64,000 nt of DNA from Sisyra terminalis (GCA_958496175.1 OY292276.1:22710001-22774000), one strand, 5' to 3'. Numbered from the stretch's first letter, positions 1-13,995 are shown. Notes: generated by a model from the letters alone, not told the origin. Program-made: numbers and translations.

Positions 1-2399
1 GTTTGTGTTGTAACTGAACTAAATACATAAATGGAGTACGTGTAAGTAAAAATGAAGTATTATAGAAAATATTTGAAGCATTAAATCGAACATAACTATA
101 TACGTTGTTTCATGCTTAAATAACAAACAATTTATTGAATTTAAGAGTTTTTAATGCTAGTTATTAAAAAGAAACAAAGTTTTTGTTATCAAAGCTTGTT
201 GAGCTTTTGAATTAAAAATCATGTTTGTTGGGGTGCAAGATTTTTGAACGCATAAATGAGTATTTAAAATTTCATTCTATTTAATATCTATTTCGAATAA
301 TAGGGAGAAACAATTTAAGCCAAGCTTTGCAAGCGGTTGTAATTATTATTTGTAATTTATAGAATAACGCACGTTCGCTATTCATATAATCCAAACAAGA
401 ACGAGCCACATTTACATAAGAGTAAATTGCGCTTTCTATGTTACATTGTCTTTTTAATAATTAGAGAAGGGTTCCATTGCCTCCATACAGTTTATCCATG
501 TTAAATTTCGATTAATATCCGAGAAAATACACACAACGATCCAATAAATGTGACCCGGAATAATATAACAAACAAATACAATTTTGGAAATGTAAAAAGA
601 TCACAATACATACCTTATACGTTCATAGCAATTACAAAGAAAATAAATACCAGTGAACCCTTTTAATTTTCGTTCGCGCTCGTTACGCGAATAGAGACTA
701 AATTAATTCAAAAATTTTGATTCTAAAAAAATATTTACTCGTTTTCTTGAGTGAATAAATTCGCAAAGAAAAGATTTTTCTATTGGACAATTTGTTCGTT
801 GTCAAACGTTGAGGAAAAGCTTGACTCTCGTGTTTGGCTTACCTGAAACAAAAATAAATAATTAGTATTGTCTTAGAAATCATAAGGAAAATGTTTATTT
901 TGTATTATAAGAAAGATGGAACAACGTTAATACATTTTCAAATTATCTTAAATAAATTCGAAAATACGAAGTATAACATTTGTTTTTATATTATTAAAAA
1001 AATAAATTTGAATAAATATTTCTCTTAAAATTTATTTCAATTACTTTTTCGTTTTCATTTTATCAATTTGCTGTTCCGAAGATAAGATAAATGTTATTTT
1101 TCATTGTGAAAAATTATAATAGGAAAAAAGACCTTGTTATGTTTAAAAGTAAGAGAAATACAATAAATAAAATGTTCTTTTGATTTATTGATAAAAGTTT
1201 TGGTTTTCGTGCGTCTGCGACAACTTATCAGCAGTGAATATCAAAAATTCGTGGAAATTTTTGAGGTTTTACAAGACCAATCATTTCAGTAGATTAAACC
1301 TGATTGTCAAATTATGTTGAACAGGACAGGGTGTTTTCACTTCATAGGAAATCGTGGCTCAGAAGCCGGTACCAAAAAGCGAGATAAAGCTATATGAGTT
1401 TCAATACATGGAGAAAGAAACACGATTTTTGACAGAGAATTTATGTTCCCCTATATATAATTGCCCACCTGATAAACATGAGAACATGGTTTCGTATTAT
1501 ATTTCATGTTTATTGTAACTCACAATCTTTTTATAAATACTACAACACCACCAGTGTACAATCAAAGAAACTATTTTTTTAATTTTGAGTTTTAATGACT
1601 CCTATCTGAATAAACTATAATTAAATCATCATGTTTATTTTTATTATCCAAGCAACATTCAAATTTGTCAAAATATTTAGTGACATTCATGTTGCTTGCA
1701 TTATAATGCAAAGGTTAAATCAAATTAAGCTCAATTTACTAATACCAAGTGAAGTGATTGAACGTAAATTTAACGAAGACATTTACGCTAAAACGGTTTA
1801 TTTAGGTTTGTATTGTTTTTAATGTCTAATTATTTAAATTTTATTGATTTTTAAGTACAGTAAATGTTGAGTAAATTTTTGTTGGTCGTACAAAAATTTT
1901 CACCGTTAGGTATCAAAAGAACCAGGAAAATATTTTTTATCGATCCAAACAATGAATTGAAGTTATTCGAAATCCTGACATCGCTCAAAGTAATTATTGG
2001 GAGTTCAAAATTTGGTCACTCTGTACACTTTGACGACAAACCACATGGAAAAAGACTGTAACTTAAATCTTTGCCAATAATGAAACTAACGGGTAAGTGT
2101 CATACAATTTTTTCTTAATTTCAAACAGCTCCGTACATCGAAACAATTAAAATTCAAAAAATTATTTCATCTTTTTCCGACATCCACCTTTATTAAATAA
2201 GAGCAGAGTATATAGGTAGTATATTTTTGATGAATGTTTCAACGAGGATCAAAATAAATTACAAACTGAATAGCTACATTTGCAATTTTACATTTGGATA
2301 TTATTTTAAATTCCAACAATTAAGATATTTGTACCTATTTTTACAATATTATTTTATTAAAATTTTTCTAATTGTTCAGATTTCACAGTTTTTAATACT
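1..2399. other. AT-rich non-coding DNA
   Basis: No gene or recognisable mobile element is seen. Short open frames of about 60-67 codons (for example around 1631-2061 and 2227-2430) are AT-driven, have no recognisable motif and look like chance frames. Simple A/T runs are frequent. Confidence 0.5.
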
Positions 2400-3010
2400 A
2401 ATATTATCTCCCATTTGGCACTATTTATGAAATTTTTGTGAATTTCTCGAAATTTGTACTTTTTGCAATACGAATTTATTAATTCATTGATATCCCTTGA
2501 ATTTTTCGTATCTTACTATAATATCTTTAATGAATAGTTAAATTCATATAGATTTTGAAAAATAATCGCAAATAATTATAAGTAGTATTATAATATGTAT
2601 TTTACATTTCCTACCATTTGGCATGGATAACTTGATTTTAAAAGTGCAATTATACAAATATTTTATGAGTTTTACACCTTTAAAATCAAGTTATCCATGC
2701 CAAATGGTAGGAAATGTAAAATACATATTATAATACTACTTATAAATTATTTGCGATTATTTTTCAAAATCTATATGAATTTAACTATTCATTAAAGATA
2801 TTATAGTAAGATACGAAAAATTCAAGGGATATCAATGAATTAATAAATTCGTATTGCAAAAAGTACAAATTTCGAGAAATTCACAAAAATAAATCTTCCT
2901 ACCATTTGGCATGGCTAACTTGATCGATTGATAAAAAGCAAAATTTATTTAAAAATAAAAAGTAAGTGTTTTTCAAATCAAGTTATCTGTTCAAAATGGG
3001 AGATAATATT
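2400..3010. mobile_element. Large foldback (palindromic) element, nested TIRs
   Basis: Two nearly perfect arms of about 212 bp (2432-2643 and 2679-2890) are reverse complements of each other around a loop of about 35 bp. The only indel noticed is one base near 2578/2743. Outside them, a second shorter inverted pair begins with AATATTATCTCCCATTT at 2400 and ends with AAATGGGAGATAATATT at 3010, which gives an element of about 611 bp. A motif resembling CCTACCATTTGGCATGG occurs at 2610, in inverted form near 2697, and again at 2898 on the right, so the right side carries an extra partial copy. No coding capacity is present. It is probably a non-autonomous foldback/MITE-type element. The superfamily is not identifiable and no clear target duplication was found. 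Confidence 0.75.
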
Positions 3011-5840
3011 ATAATAGTATTGTAAACTATTTGGATCAAAAATATTGACCTACTAAACTTGGATTAGGAGTTAAATATGAAATAAAGACATTACAGTGAA
3101 ATTGGATTAATTTGAAGCTTTCTTATAAAATCATATTCGATGTCAAATATTAAGTTTCTATGTAGAATGTTTTGCCATTCATTTTAATGTTTTTGCTACA
3201 AACGTTATCCTTCTCTCACATAGTAAGATAACATTATTAGAAGGTGGAAACTTTAAAATTATTCGTTCGAAATTTCTAAACTCTACGATCAATACCTAAA
3301 GAAATTATTTAAGAAATGTAAGTGATTAATTTCTACTTAATCAATCTAATAAGAAATTTATATTTCAGATGTTACTTCAGATACTTGAAACATTTTTCAA
3401 CGTCTACAAGTACAAAACTATGATATTCAAGAATAATTCCTCAATGTCCCAAGAATCAACTATAATTTTAAGTTCTAACAAGCCTATTCAGCACCAGCTA
3501 AAAGTTACCAATAATGCAAGAAACAAATACAGAAAATGTACATTTTTAAATGGAAATCTTGATATGAAAAATATGCAAAGAAAATGAAAATAGCTTTGAT
3601 ACTGTCACTTCGAGGGCATATTGTTCGAATTAGCTTAAAGAGTTAAAGGAAAAAAAGAACGAGAAAACCAAAGGTTCGATTCACAAAAATTTTAAGAGAT
3701 TTATATATTGACCATCATTTATCTAAAGATGCCAATCTTATGTGCCAATCTACAACCAGAAGTTGACAATATATGATAATATTTCTCAATTTTGCTTTAA
3801 ATGGTACCAATGATAAACGAATAAAAGTTGCGGGCTTTCAATTATCTAGAGAAGACTTTTAGTTGAAGTGTTCAAGAAAATAGTATTGAGTTTTTGTTAA
3901 ATACCATATTTTAGCCAGTGTGAAAATTATATAGTAAATTAAGTGTTCAAGAACTAAGTGTTTAACTATAAGTATTTATCATTTTTGTATTAACATTATT
4001 TATATATTGTAATTATAAGTTTAATATTCTATTAAGTTTTTTAAACATTTTATATTTTTTGTTAAAATTTTCACATTTCTGTTAATTTTTATTAATTTAA
4101 TTTTTAGTTTTAGTATTTTGTGGACTTTGTAAACTAGTAATGTTATATATAATGCGTAAAATGTATATAATTATTGATAGTAGTCATAGTAGGATTCAGT
4201 AGTATTTATAAATAGATAATATAATTTTTAATTAAAATAAATAAAGAAATATATTTTATTTGCGTAAAAAGTATAATTTCAGATCAATAAGGTTTATTGA
4301 TTTTTTTCTCACAATAACTTGATTAATTCAATTTTAAAATTAGCAATGAATCAAACCACTACCATAAAGTTGCGTATCACCATGATATACTAGTTCCAAA
4401 TGTTCTAGAGAAAATAGTCACTAACTATGAAATAGAAATCTAGGGCCATGGACCCCCTTTTTGGCCACATATTTGCATTAAGTGCAGACACCCTGGAACA
4501 GGATATAATTAAAATAACAACATTACTGTACGTCAAAATCTTTTTTTTACAAAAAAATCGACTTAAAGAATAGAATTTTACACTTGCAACATTTACGACT
4601 TTGATTAACGTTGAAGTCGTAACATATCTGAACACAATTGAATCTTGTGTCAGACGTTCACTGTCAATGTTAATTTATAGTCGTGCATTTGAATTTCTAG
4701 AATCTTTTCTTTAGATTACATAAAAACAAATTTGATTGTGTCGAGCTTTCCGATGAAAGCTCCGTTTTTTGTTTTGTTTTTTTGTAGATGAACAAAAATA
4801 TTCATATTTGAGAAAATGATACAAGGAAATATAAAGCCTGTGCTTTTCGAGGAGTATCCCAGAACGCGTCATAAGATAATAAAATCAAAAGACTCGTAAC
4901 AAAACCGCCAAACAAACGATACAAACGAATCTTGCGGTACTTTAACGATCTTTGTTTCCAACTACATCATATCGAGTTGAGCGAGACGGAAAATTGTTAT
5001 GAAAATAAAAAGAAAATAAATCAACCCTTATGCTTAACAAGATTTCGTTTGATTTTCCGTCTCGGCCAAACTTTGTAAATATAGGAGATACTCGTACGTC
5101 GTTTATTTTTGCCGAATGAATAGCATATCTTATGGGAAGAGATAAGCCGATTTTTGCCTTTAATAATAATCAATATTTGGTTTTTAGGAATATCAGCCAG
5201 AATTCACTGCTTATTATTTCAATAGTGATTCTTAAAATTCAGCATGGAATAATACAATTTGAGGCTGACATTGCTTTGTAAATTTTATTTCTTGGTACTC
5301 CATTACAAAACTTTGAGGTGGTTGTTAAAAAGAAAAACTAACCTTTTAGATATGAAATTAGTATTTCAATTTCGTTTTAATATAATTTAGTGTCAGCATA
5401 TTTTTTCCTGGAAGATATAACGTCATTGTTTTAATTATGAACAATTCTCTCTGGCAGAGTGCTACTTTCCACTACTTTAACATTACACACCTGATTATTT
5501 TACCTTATAATGAAGTTACATTTTTTGTTGACTTGTAACGTTGTTACCAGGTTATACATATTTTAGTCTGAAAATTTAAGAGTGAGAAAATCATGAATGT
5601 GGGATACTTAAAGGAACCACTCATTTTTTCTTACAAATGGAGGTTTCAAACTTACCTAATAGAAAAAAGAATTAAAAAATTGTAGGTTTTCATTTATCTA
5701 GTTTGCACTGCCTATATATTGCATTAGCATGTCATTGCATTGTCATCATAATGCTATGATATTTCATATTTATAGGAGGTTGACACAATAAGTTGCCAAG
5801 ACGATCACTTAAAATTTTCGTACACTATTTATGTTTCATT
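3011..5840. other. AT-rich non-coding DNA
   Basis: No gene is seen. Between 3930 and 4260 the DNA is extremely AT-rich. A small inverted repeat lies at 4983-4994 and 5052-5063 (GAGACGGAAAAT and its complement, spacer about 57 bp), possibly a decayed element terminus. Nothing else is supported. Confidence 0.45.
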
Positions 5841-6540
5841 CAGCAGTTCCCAAAGTGGTCTCTACGGACCTCCAGGGGTCTCCATATCAACCAAGGGATC
5901 CGTGGAAAATTAAAATTGATTTAAGGGTGTCTGAACAATGTCATGGGGTCTTTACAAAGTTTACAATAAAATTATGAGCCATTTTCATCGATATAGAAAT
6001 TTGAATAAACTACAATAAATATTGATTTGTCGCTAGACAGTAATTCGTTGATAGGAGGAACCAATTACAAAGAAGAACACAGCAATAAAACAAGTTTATG
6101 CCAAGTTGCTTTATAGCGAAAACCGAATTATTACAATGTTCATAGAACCATATACTATACAAAATTTTATATGGAACGGTGGTCAGTGCCGATGGTCAGG
6201 CTGGTTTCCACGGTGACCCGACACCCATCCAATATGGCACATTAGCAGATTTTCTGCATTCGAATAATAATCCAGTAATGAGTTTAAGGTTTTGGAATTT
6301 GCACAAATGGCGAAACTGAAATATGACAGATTCCAATGAAGACTAAGTGAGTGAGATTTAGGTACATGGAATATATTGCATGGAGATTATTTCTCCGCAT
6401 TAAACAAAACATCTCACCAAAAAGCAATCTTTGTATATAAGATTATGCATTTAATGTACGTAGTTTCTTCACTTTGGGTCTGTGGAAAAGTTTTTAATAT
6501 AAAGAGAAGTTCATGGATCAACAAAGTTTGGGAACCACTG
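5841..6540. mobile_element. hAT-like element, decayed
   Basis: The left end reads CAGCAGTTCCCAAAGTGGTC at 5841. The right end at 6522-6540 reads, in reverse complement, CAGTGGTTCCCAAACTTTG. These are typical of hAT termini (CAGTGGTTCCCAAA...). The left subterminal region also has the GGACCTCCAGGGGTCTCC type sequence common in hAT elements. The roughly 700 bp interior shows no intact transposase. A clean 8 bp target duplication is not visible, so either the element is old or the two ends belong to different insertions. Confidence 0.5.
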
Positions 6541-8671
6541 GTAAAATCGAAGTTCAGATGTAATGTAATAAAGCAAACCGTTGTGCAGTGGTTTGATATA
6601 TGGCACGGCTTGTGATTATAGTTCTTCGTACAGATATGACAACCACCGCCGAGAAATCGGTAATTGTAGAATTATCCAAATTTTAAATTCGGGGCAGTGT
6701 CCACTAAAACAATAGTTTTGGGAGAAACATTGATTTGGGGAATCGGAGATATTACTGGGAATCTTACTAATATATAAAGCCAAAACTTTATATTTTACTT
6801 TTTGAATTTTGAATCAATTTCAATTGACATATATTCGTTTTAAAATTATATTATATCTCTATTTAAAATAAGGTTGTTTCTGAAATTTTGGATCATTTGT
6901 TTTTATATACATCGAAATATACTTTTTTATTTAAATAAACAGTTTATCAGATGTCGTTTTTAAAGTCCTTGCTACATTTTGGGAGGTTTGAATAGAGTTT
7001 TTTAGAAACAACATCATAATCCTTATATACCACATCAAACGGCAAGACTATAAAGAAAATATTACCAACATGTATGTTACGCAGACGAAGTAGCGGGTAT
7101 CAGCTATTTTCGTTATAAAAGGAAAATATCTTTCTTTTGCAAGCAAAATTCAATTGTGCAGCATGTGGGTGAAAATGAGACAAACATTTATATGTCTTAT
7201 ATTTGTAAAACTTTTTTAAAATAAAAAATCTGTTAGAATACGGGAAGAGAAATCAGAGGCATACACGTACGTGTATTATGATCCCGACAAAGTTGTTATC
7301 AAGAAAATCCGTTTGAAAAATGCATCTCACGTCAACGGATAATCCGAATCAAAGACAACAGCAACAAAAACAATAACATTGGGTATCGAAGTAAAACATA
7401 AAGGATGGAGGACGAGATGGTTTATGAAGAGGGAATGAGGTTTTGAGTGGAGAAAATGGTAAGCAGGAAAAGAATACCGCGACAAAAAGTTTTTTAGCGT
7501 TTTGCCACTGCTTACTCTACTTTAGTTTTACCCAACCCTCAGAATTCCACCGTATCACCGATATGTGTATATGTAGGAATCAGTCTTTTTCCTTATTTTC
7601 TTCCTACAATCGTCTTATCGAAACCGCGGAAGAAGAGAACGAACAACCGTTTTCCGTCAACGTCTTCTCAACATTCTAATATTTCTCTAGATTTTTAGTA
7701 TCAAACAAATAAAAACAAAAAGGACGTCAAGTCAAACAAGATGAAAAATAAACGACCGAGATCGAGAGAAAAAACTATGAACTTTTTACATATAGAAAAA
7801 TATATTCTAAATCGAGACAACGAACGAAGGCATTTATCATAAACCATTCATACTGTCTTTGTTTGGGGAAATTCTTACATTTCTCTATCTTTATTTTGAG
7901 ATTTCAATATATGGCGTAACATCTCTTTCGTTACCTAGATATTTTATTTTCATTTTCACAAAAATCGACAGTAGAATTTATTTTTCCTACCAAACGTTGT
8001 TGTTTAGACTTTATAAAACGATGGATGTGCGGCTTGTGCCATATGGCTCTGAATGCATCTATTTGTTTTTCAGATTTTTTCCCCAAAAATAAGTAAATTG
8101 AAATAATAAAGAAAAAAAAACTTTTCGTCGGAAAACATTTCCCTTGATTCTTAAGCTGAAAATCCCTTTCATCATTTTTATAAAAATACAACAAAATATT
8201 CCAAAGAAAATTTATTCGCATAAATCTTCTGCTTTTATATCGTCTAATGCTGAACATATTCTTTATGTTATAAACCCCAATGATTGCATTCGAATAAACA
8301 CATTTTTATTAATAAAATGAACGCCACTTTACAGTGAAAAAAACTTTATGTATCGTATAAAAAAAGAAGTATTTTTTCTCTCTAAATCCAGTTTAATCAT
8401 TCAAGTCCAAGTTTGAAAACCTAAAAAGTTCAATGAAGCTTTTCGATATCAATTTCAATTGAGCTTTCCAGTTCAATTTTCAAATGTTGAAGCTCAATCG
8501 AAAGCTTTTTTAAACTAGGTTTTATTTTTATTTTTACATTGACTTTTAAAAGAATAATTGAAATTGCTCGGCAATAGAAAAAAAAATCATTGAGTTTGAA
8601 GTTGGATATTTAACATTCTAAAAATCTTTTCACAATTCAAAAAATGATTTGTGATAGTAAACTATCCAAAG
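6541..8671. other. Non-coding DNA, less AT-biased 7380-7690
   Basis: No supported gene. The stretch 7380-7690 is less AT-rich and has a donor-like ATG|GTAAGC at 7456-7464, but no convincing exon frame surrounds it. Open frames at 7443-7679 (+), 7859-8092 (+) and 7931-8257 (-) overlap each other and have low-complexity, AT-driven composition. They are probably not genes. Confidence 0.4.
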
Positions 8672-8740
8672 GTCTACGGAAGTGGACCAGCGGTCAAAGT
8701 GATCGTTCCGAAGCAGGTAGGTACTGGGTTCAAACTTTAT
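8672..8740 (+). repeat. tRNA-derived SINE head fragment
   Basis: This fragment resembles the promoter-bearing 5' part of the SINE family seen at 29461, 33486, 37850 and 53245. It has a box A-like segment (GTGGACCAGCGGTCAAAGTG), followed by GATCGTTCCGAAGCAGGTAGGT and then a box B-like GGGTTCAAACTT. The family tail (AAGCGACGGTAAATA) is absent, so this is a truncated head or a related tRNA-derived element. Confidence 0.5.
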
Positions 8741-9999
8741 AACAAACAAATTTTTAATATTTCTCAACATAAAATTATTATTAACCTACAATGATCTCTA
8801 CTTTAAATATCTATAGGAATATGTATTGAAAGGGATAAAGATATTGGCATAGTGAATCGGTGTCAAAAAGTTTTTTCAAAGATTTTCAAAAGGCATGTGG
8901 GTACATAACACTAGTAAGATTCTAAAAATTTCAGATCACAATCGCAATTAGTTTTAATGAAAAAAAATATTAAAAAACAGAAATAATTTCTCTCTTAGGA
9001 TTACCAGAACTATTTAATCTAAAATTTTAATATGATTTAGGGGTTAATAAAGCCTTTTAAATAAAAAATTAGCAACTACAAAGCTTTATGAAATCGATAT
9101 AAAACCTTTGTTGAAGAAAATAAATTTTAACGAAAAAACTATTTTTATATTGCCTTGATTAATTTTTTTAAGCATTACATACTATCATAATACTGGTTGT
9201 TTTTTTAAAGAGTATAAAAAAAAACTTAATACTATTTCCAAGCTTTATATAATTTGCTTTTGTTTCACCTGAATACGTGCATAAATATAAACACAAAAAA
9301 AGATAATTGTTTCAGGTGTAAGAATATTTATTTCATGCTCTATTTCTTACAGTTTTTCAAATGTTTCAATTAGGAAACTATTTTATTGATTTTTATTTGA
9401 CAAATTCAAAACCAATCTTATATATTAATACAATTAACTGTTATGAACAATTGCAATATACAATTAATTGTAGTAACATATGCGTATAATTATTTTATAT
9501 TATTTTATATTATTTTATTTGTTTTATGTTCCAGTAATATATGTTTTCTAGTTAAACATAGTTAATTAAACATAATTGAGATTTTGCATTCTAGTTTAAG
9601 TATTTTCAAATTAAACCCTATAATTATATTACAAGTATCGATAGACCCTAAATGACGTCAGTGTACAAAACGTGCGTATACGTTCGCATACGAATATGTC
9701 ATTAATTCTGGGAGAGATCTTGTTAAATTTTCAAAATTTCAATAATCAAAACAAATGAGCATCTTTAAATCTCGCAATTTCATTGGCTAATAGGCTCATG
9801 TATTGGAGTGGGTGTACTTGCCTCAAATATCAATGTTCAATACATTTACCTGTATTAGCTAGACGCTCATCGTTTATTTCAATGAGCAAATATTGAGCTT
9901 ATTGATAGTTATGGAAAAATACTTTCCAGAAATATTGAGGAAATATTTCCGGAAACAAAATCATGAAGTTAATATCTGTATGTCTATTTTTTTTTTTTT
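8741..9999. other. AT-rich non-coding DNA with simple repeats
   Basis: No gene. An imperfect 10 bp period (TATTTTATAT) runs from about 9488 to 9520, and an uninterrupted run of about 18 T lies at 9987-10004 beside the start of the next repeat. Confidence 0.5.
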
Positions 10000-10004
10000 T
10001 TTTT

Positions 10005-10690
10005 GTAAATAATACTTTGTATAACAAATAAATAGATTTTAAAAACCACGATTGTCTTGATAAAATGTACTAAAAAATAAATTTATGAACTGAATGTTAG
10101 AGCCGATTTAACCATCGATATTAAGGAGATTTTAACCAATTAATGAGAATCGTAATATATCTAGCGAGTTATATGTGTATCAAAGCGAGGGGTGCAATTT
10201 TGTTTACAATTGAGTAATTTGGAGTACCCCTTGCTATTAGTCATTAAATAAATTGTTAACATCAATTTTGCCATTTCTCAAATTGTTTGATTGTTTTCAT
10301 TTGTTTCAATTGTCATTTCGATTTCATTCAATAGCCAATTATTGTCATTTATCAGTTGTACTGACTATGAATATTCACAGGCAATTACTATACGTTGAAA
10401 TTAACTACGCCATTATGTATACTAAACATGCTAACTTTAACAATTACTTAAAACTGAATCTGTTTCATGCATCTTTAAATTTCGGCAATAGGAGTTGTTT
10501 TCAAAGTTAAATATTTAATTTAAGTAAAAATACACAGTGTTTATTGAATTTTATGATAGATTCATTCATTGTCACCGAGAGTAAGCAGGTGTGCTAAAAT
10601 TCAGCACGATAAAATACTGGGAAGGAGATGAAATGGGATTATAAGTTCCGTAGTTTACAAACTAACTACAAGTGAGCTAATAGAAGCTAA
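10005..10690 (+). repeat. Dispersed foldback-type repeat, copy 1 (right arm lost)
   Basis: This copy is similar over several blocks to 42050-42960. The shared blocks are the CCATCGATATTAAGG segment near 10112, the AATTAATGAGAATCGTAA segment near 10138, the ATCAAAGC..AGGGG segment near 10180, the TTGTCATTTCGATTTCATTC segment near 10309, and the GAGAGTAAGCAGGTGTG..AAAATTCAGCACGAT tail at about 10578-10612, followed by TTTACAAACTAACTACAA near 10655. The complementary arm seen in the second copy is missing here. There is no coding capacity. It may be a non-autonomous element of unknown class. Confidence 0.65.
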
Positions 10691-13600
10691 TTAAAAATAT
10701 AATTCTAGAGCAAATAATTTTTTGTAAAAAATAAACATTATTTGTATATAGATTTCATGAAGCTAAATCGATGTTATATTTTTATAAAAAAAACATTAAG
10801 AATTCCTTAATCATAATAAAATTTAAGACCAAAGAGTTCAGTCGATTCTGAGATTTTTTTTTCAGTGTTTCACAAAATTTAATTGAAGACCTTAGTTATT
10901 ATCAACCAGGATCCTTAGTATCTACTTTATTAGAACCTACGAATTTCTTAAGCACTTTTAAAATATTTTCCCGGAACCGATTCACCATGCTTAAAGCCCT
11001 AGATCTTTTATCTTTATAATTGATATTAATAATACTGAACTTTATCAACTATAAATAAAACCAGTTTTCATTTTGTAATGATAAGTTCTTAATCTTATTT
11101 TAAACATTTTATTATTTTTTTCTTGAAAAAGTTATAATTTAATAGACTAAAAGACGTTATTTGACTAAATTTATCTTTTGATCAACCTACTTGCATTTGG
11201 TTCATACAAGAGAAAATATATCATACTATTCTTTCAATTATTTTTAAACAAAAACATTAAAGCGAAAAATAGTGATTTAATCTAAATTCATAGAAATTTT
11301 CTAATACAAATATCATTAAAATACACATTAATGAAGTGTTATACTATACTTCACTATAAAAATCTTACAAAGACATTTTTGGTGTCCGGGAATTCGAATT
11401 CGATTGTGACCCATAGATATTTTGTTTCGATAGTGAATAGTTCGACAAATGTTTTGAATGATTTTCCGTCGTTCAACAAAACCTTCAACGATTATAAGAA
11501 CTTCGGGAACATTTACGGTTTTAAATTCACATAATTTTTATAAACTTTATAGCTAAGCTAACAATTTTGGATTGTTAGAATCAAAAAGACCTTATTAATG
11601 AGGAAATTAAAGTTTTAACATTATGAAATTAAAATAATTTATAAACTAGTTAGTATGTATGTTTGCCTAATATGTAAGCCCACGTTAAATATAAGGATAA
11701 CTTACTTTTATTTTGTATTTTTGTCATTGACTTTTTGAGTTTTATATAATATAATTTGGATTAAAATAAAACTTTTAAATAATTTTGAATAAAAACAAAC
11801 TCAAAGGCAATAAGAACAAATTTCGCTAGAATCGGAAGCATAAAATTAAAGAAGAAATGTTTATCTTGCTTTATTTTTATTATTATTACTATTATACTCA
11901 AGCCCACAATATAAATTCTTCCCAAAAAACGATTGTTAGGAGACAAGTCTGAAATAAAAAAAAAAGCTTAAACGATTTTTTTTATTTCGTTTCACTGTAC
12001 TTTTGGAGTCAAGCTAACAAGGCAATCTTGTTTCAAATTGAAAATTTCTTTAAAGTTTTATGCAGTGGTTGTTATGTTAGGATAAGAATTAAATTAACAT
12101 AGTTTCCATTTTTAGATTTTCGGTTATCTGTAGATAAGTGTGAATGCAATGAAATTATTTTTTTCATATTAACCGGAATATAAACTCAAACCTTTCAAAT
12201 ACTATTAAGGGATTGTAAAACAAAAAAATATATGATATCCAACCCTCGATAACCTCCACAGTCCATCCCTGTCTTATTTGAGCCAAGTACACGACAATGT
12301 AGAAGAGAAAAAAACTTGTACAAAGATAACATCACAACATAATATTAAATCGTTCGTTTTCGGACATTCCAATTTCGTGTTGAAATTTAATTCCTTAGGG
12401 TCGAATTGTTGCCTCATCCAGTCCCCAACTTCCGTTTCATATACGAGTGAGCCCTCTTTTTATAAATATCTATCTCTTTATTCTCCGTTCCATTCGTTCA
12501 CTTTCTTTATTTTGTCTCAATGTAACAATTGAATTTATTGTTTGCTGGAGAAGAGATTTCAACTTCGTCGTATTTTATGACCCATAACTCGATCACAGTA
12601 GATAAACTTTTTGCCTCGAGTTCTTTTTTTTTTGGAATTTTTCTCGTTTTAAAACGAAAAAGGCTCAGTGCTTCAATATACACACATATATATCTTCTAT
12701 AATCTAGTTTTCAATTTCTTCCCCAATACCTTCACATAGACAAATTGTAAGAAAAGTAGAAACCAATAAAAGAACTAATTGAAAATCATTTCTTTTTTCA
12801 CTCCCGTACTCTAAGAAAACAACTGTACAGCAACGATCAAGCATTAAAGCCGTGAGAAATAAAGACGAAAGAAACGGGAAAAATACATGAAAACGCTTTT
12901 TTTTTGTATGTGTATTCAACGATTTCATCGTGGGAGAATAAAGCGTGTCTCATATTTATACACATACATACAAAGGAAAGGATAATACTTGTGTATGTAA
13001 CAGAGCCTGACTCTTTTTTCTTTGGAACATTTCAGGAAATGCGACACTAGCTCAAGAAATAAATAAAATACTAAATAGGTATTGTTGAGCAACTCAAATA
13101 GGATGTAAAGCGCTTTCTTTAAAAGGGAAGATTTTATTGTCTCGCTATCAGCACAGGAAATTGAACTTGGAATTTGGATGGCAGAAAACAAAAAAAAAAA
13201 ATCAAACAACAGAAAAAAGAAAATGCGAGAAAATCATGCACATTTTAATGGTTGAATTAGTTTACAAAACTTTTAGTTACGTTGAATTAAAATAATAAAA
13301 CTATTTTCTTTTTCCATTTAAAACTATTTTCTTTTTTTATTCTCACAACAATATTATAAAAAGTTATCCACACTGAAAATTATTAAGATTACGAACGCTT
13401 AGTAGCAAAAGTATGTACAATTTTCAAAGAAAGATCTTTACTAAAAACTTTGACAAATAAATTTTCAAAAATTTACTATGAAAAGTCGGACGATAAGAAC
13501 ATTTTCAAGCAAAATAAAAGCAACAAAAGTTTTTGAGCCAAAGACCTGTAAAAAAAATGAAAATTAAAACTTTTATGGCCAAATCAGGTTACTATTCTAA

Positions 13601-13790
13601 CGCCTCTTGTTAGAATATAAACTCTCAAAGTAATTGTTTTTACATATTTTTGAATAAATAAATAAAATATAGGTGCAATTTTATGCTATAAATTCCACAG
13701 ATTTTAAGAAACGCTAAGTTATTGATTGATAAACCTAATCTTAAAGCTATTAGTTTTCTTTTAGGTAGATATATGGATGTTATAGTTAAG
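10691..13790. other. AT-rich non-coding DNA
   Basis: No gene or element is recognised. Open frames at 11331-11534, 12278-12532, 12704-12928 and 12925-13209 consist largely of F/I/K/N/S-rich low-complexity translation, with no motif and no convincing splice context. Confidence 0.45.
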
Positions 13791-13995
13791 CAGTGGTTCT
13801 TAACCTTGTTGAAGATACTAACCCCACCAGTTTCATATGCGTATGACTTTTAAATATGATTTGTAAATTCAAAACATAGTTTTATATCAAAAGATAGATC
13901 ATATGAGTCGGGAGTGAGTTTTCCCCTCCATCGAACCCGCGAGACTAACTCACCCAATCCCTGGGGTTTGATCGAGCCCATGTTAAAAACCATTG
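13791..13995. mobile_element. Small hAT-like non-autonomous element
   Basis: The left end CAGTGGTTCTTAACCTTGTT and the right end, read in reverse complement as CAATGGTTTTTAACATGGGC, match in most of the first 14 positions and fit the hAT terminus pattern CAGTGGTTCTCAACC. The interior (205 bp in total) contains GC-richer segments near 13911-13976, unlike its neighbours. It has no coding capacity. Flanking 8-mers (TAGTTAAG and AATTACAG) agree only weakly, so the target duplication is decayed or absent. Confidence 0.55.

Noticed and set aside
7931..8257. 108-codon minus-strand frame
   Set aside because: It overlaps an opposite frame and includes low-complexity phenylalanine/lysine runs. No family is recognised.
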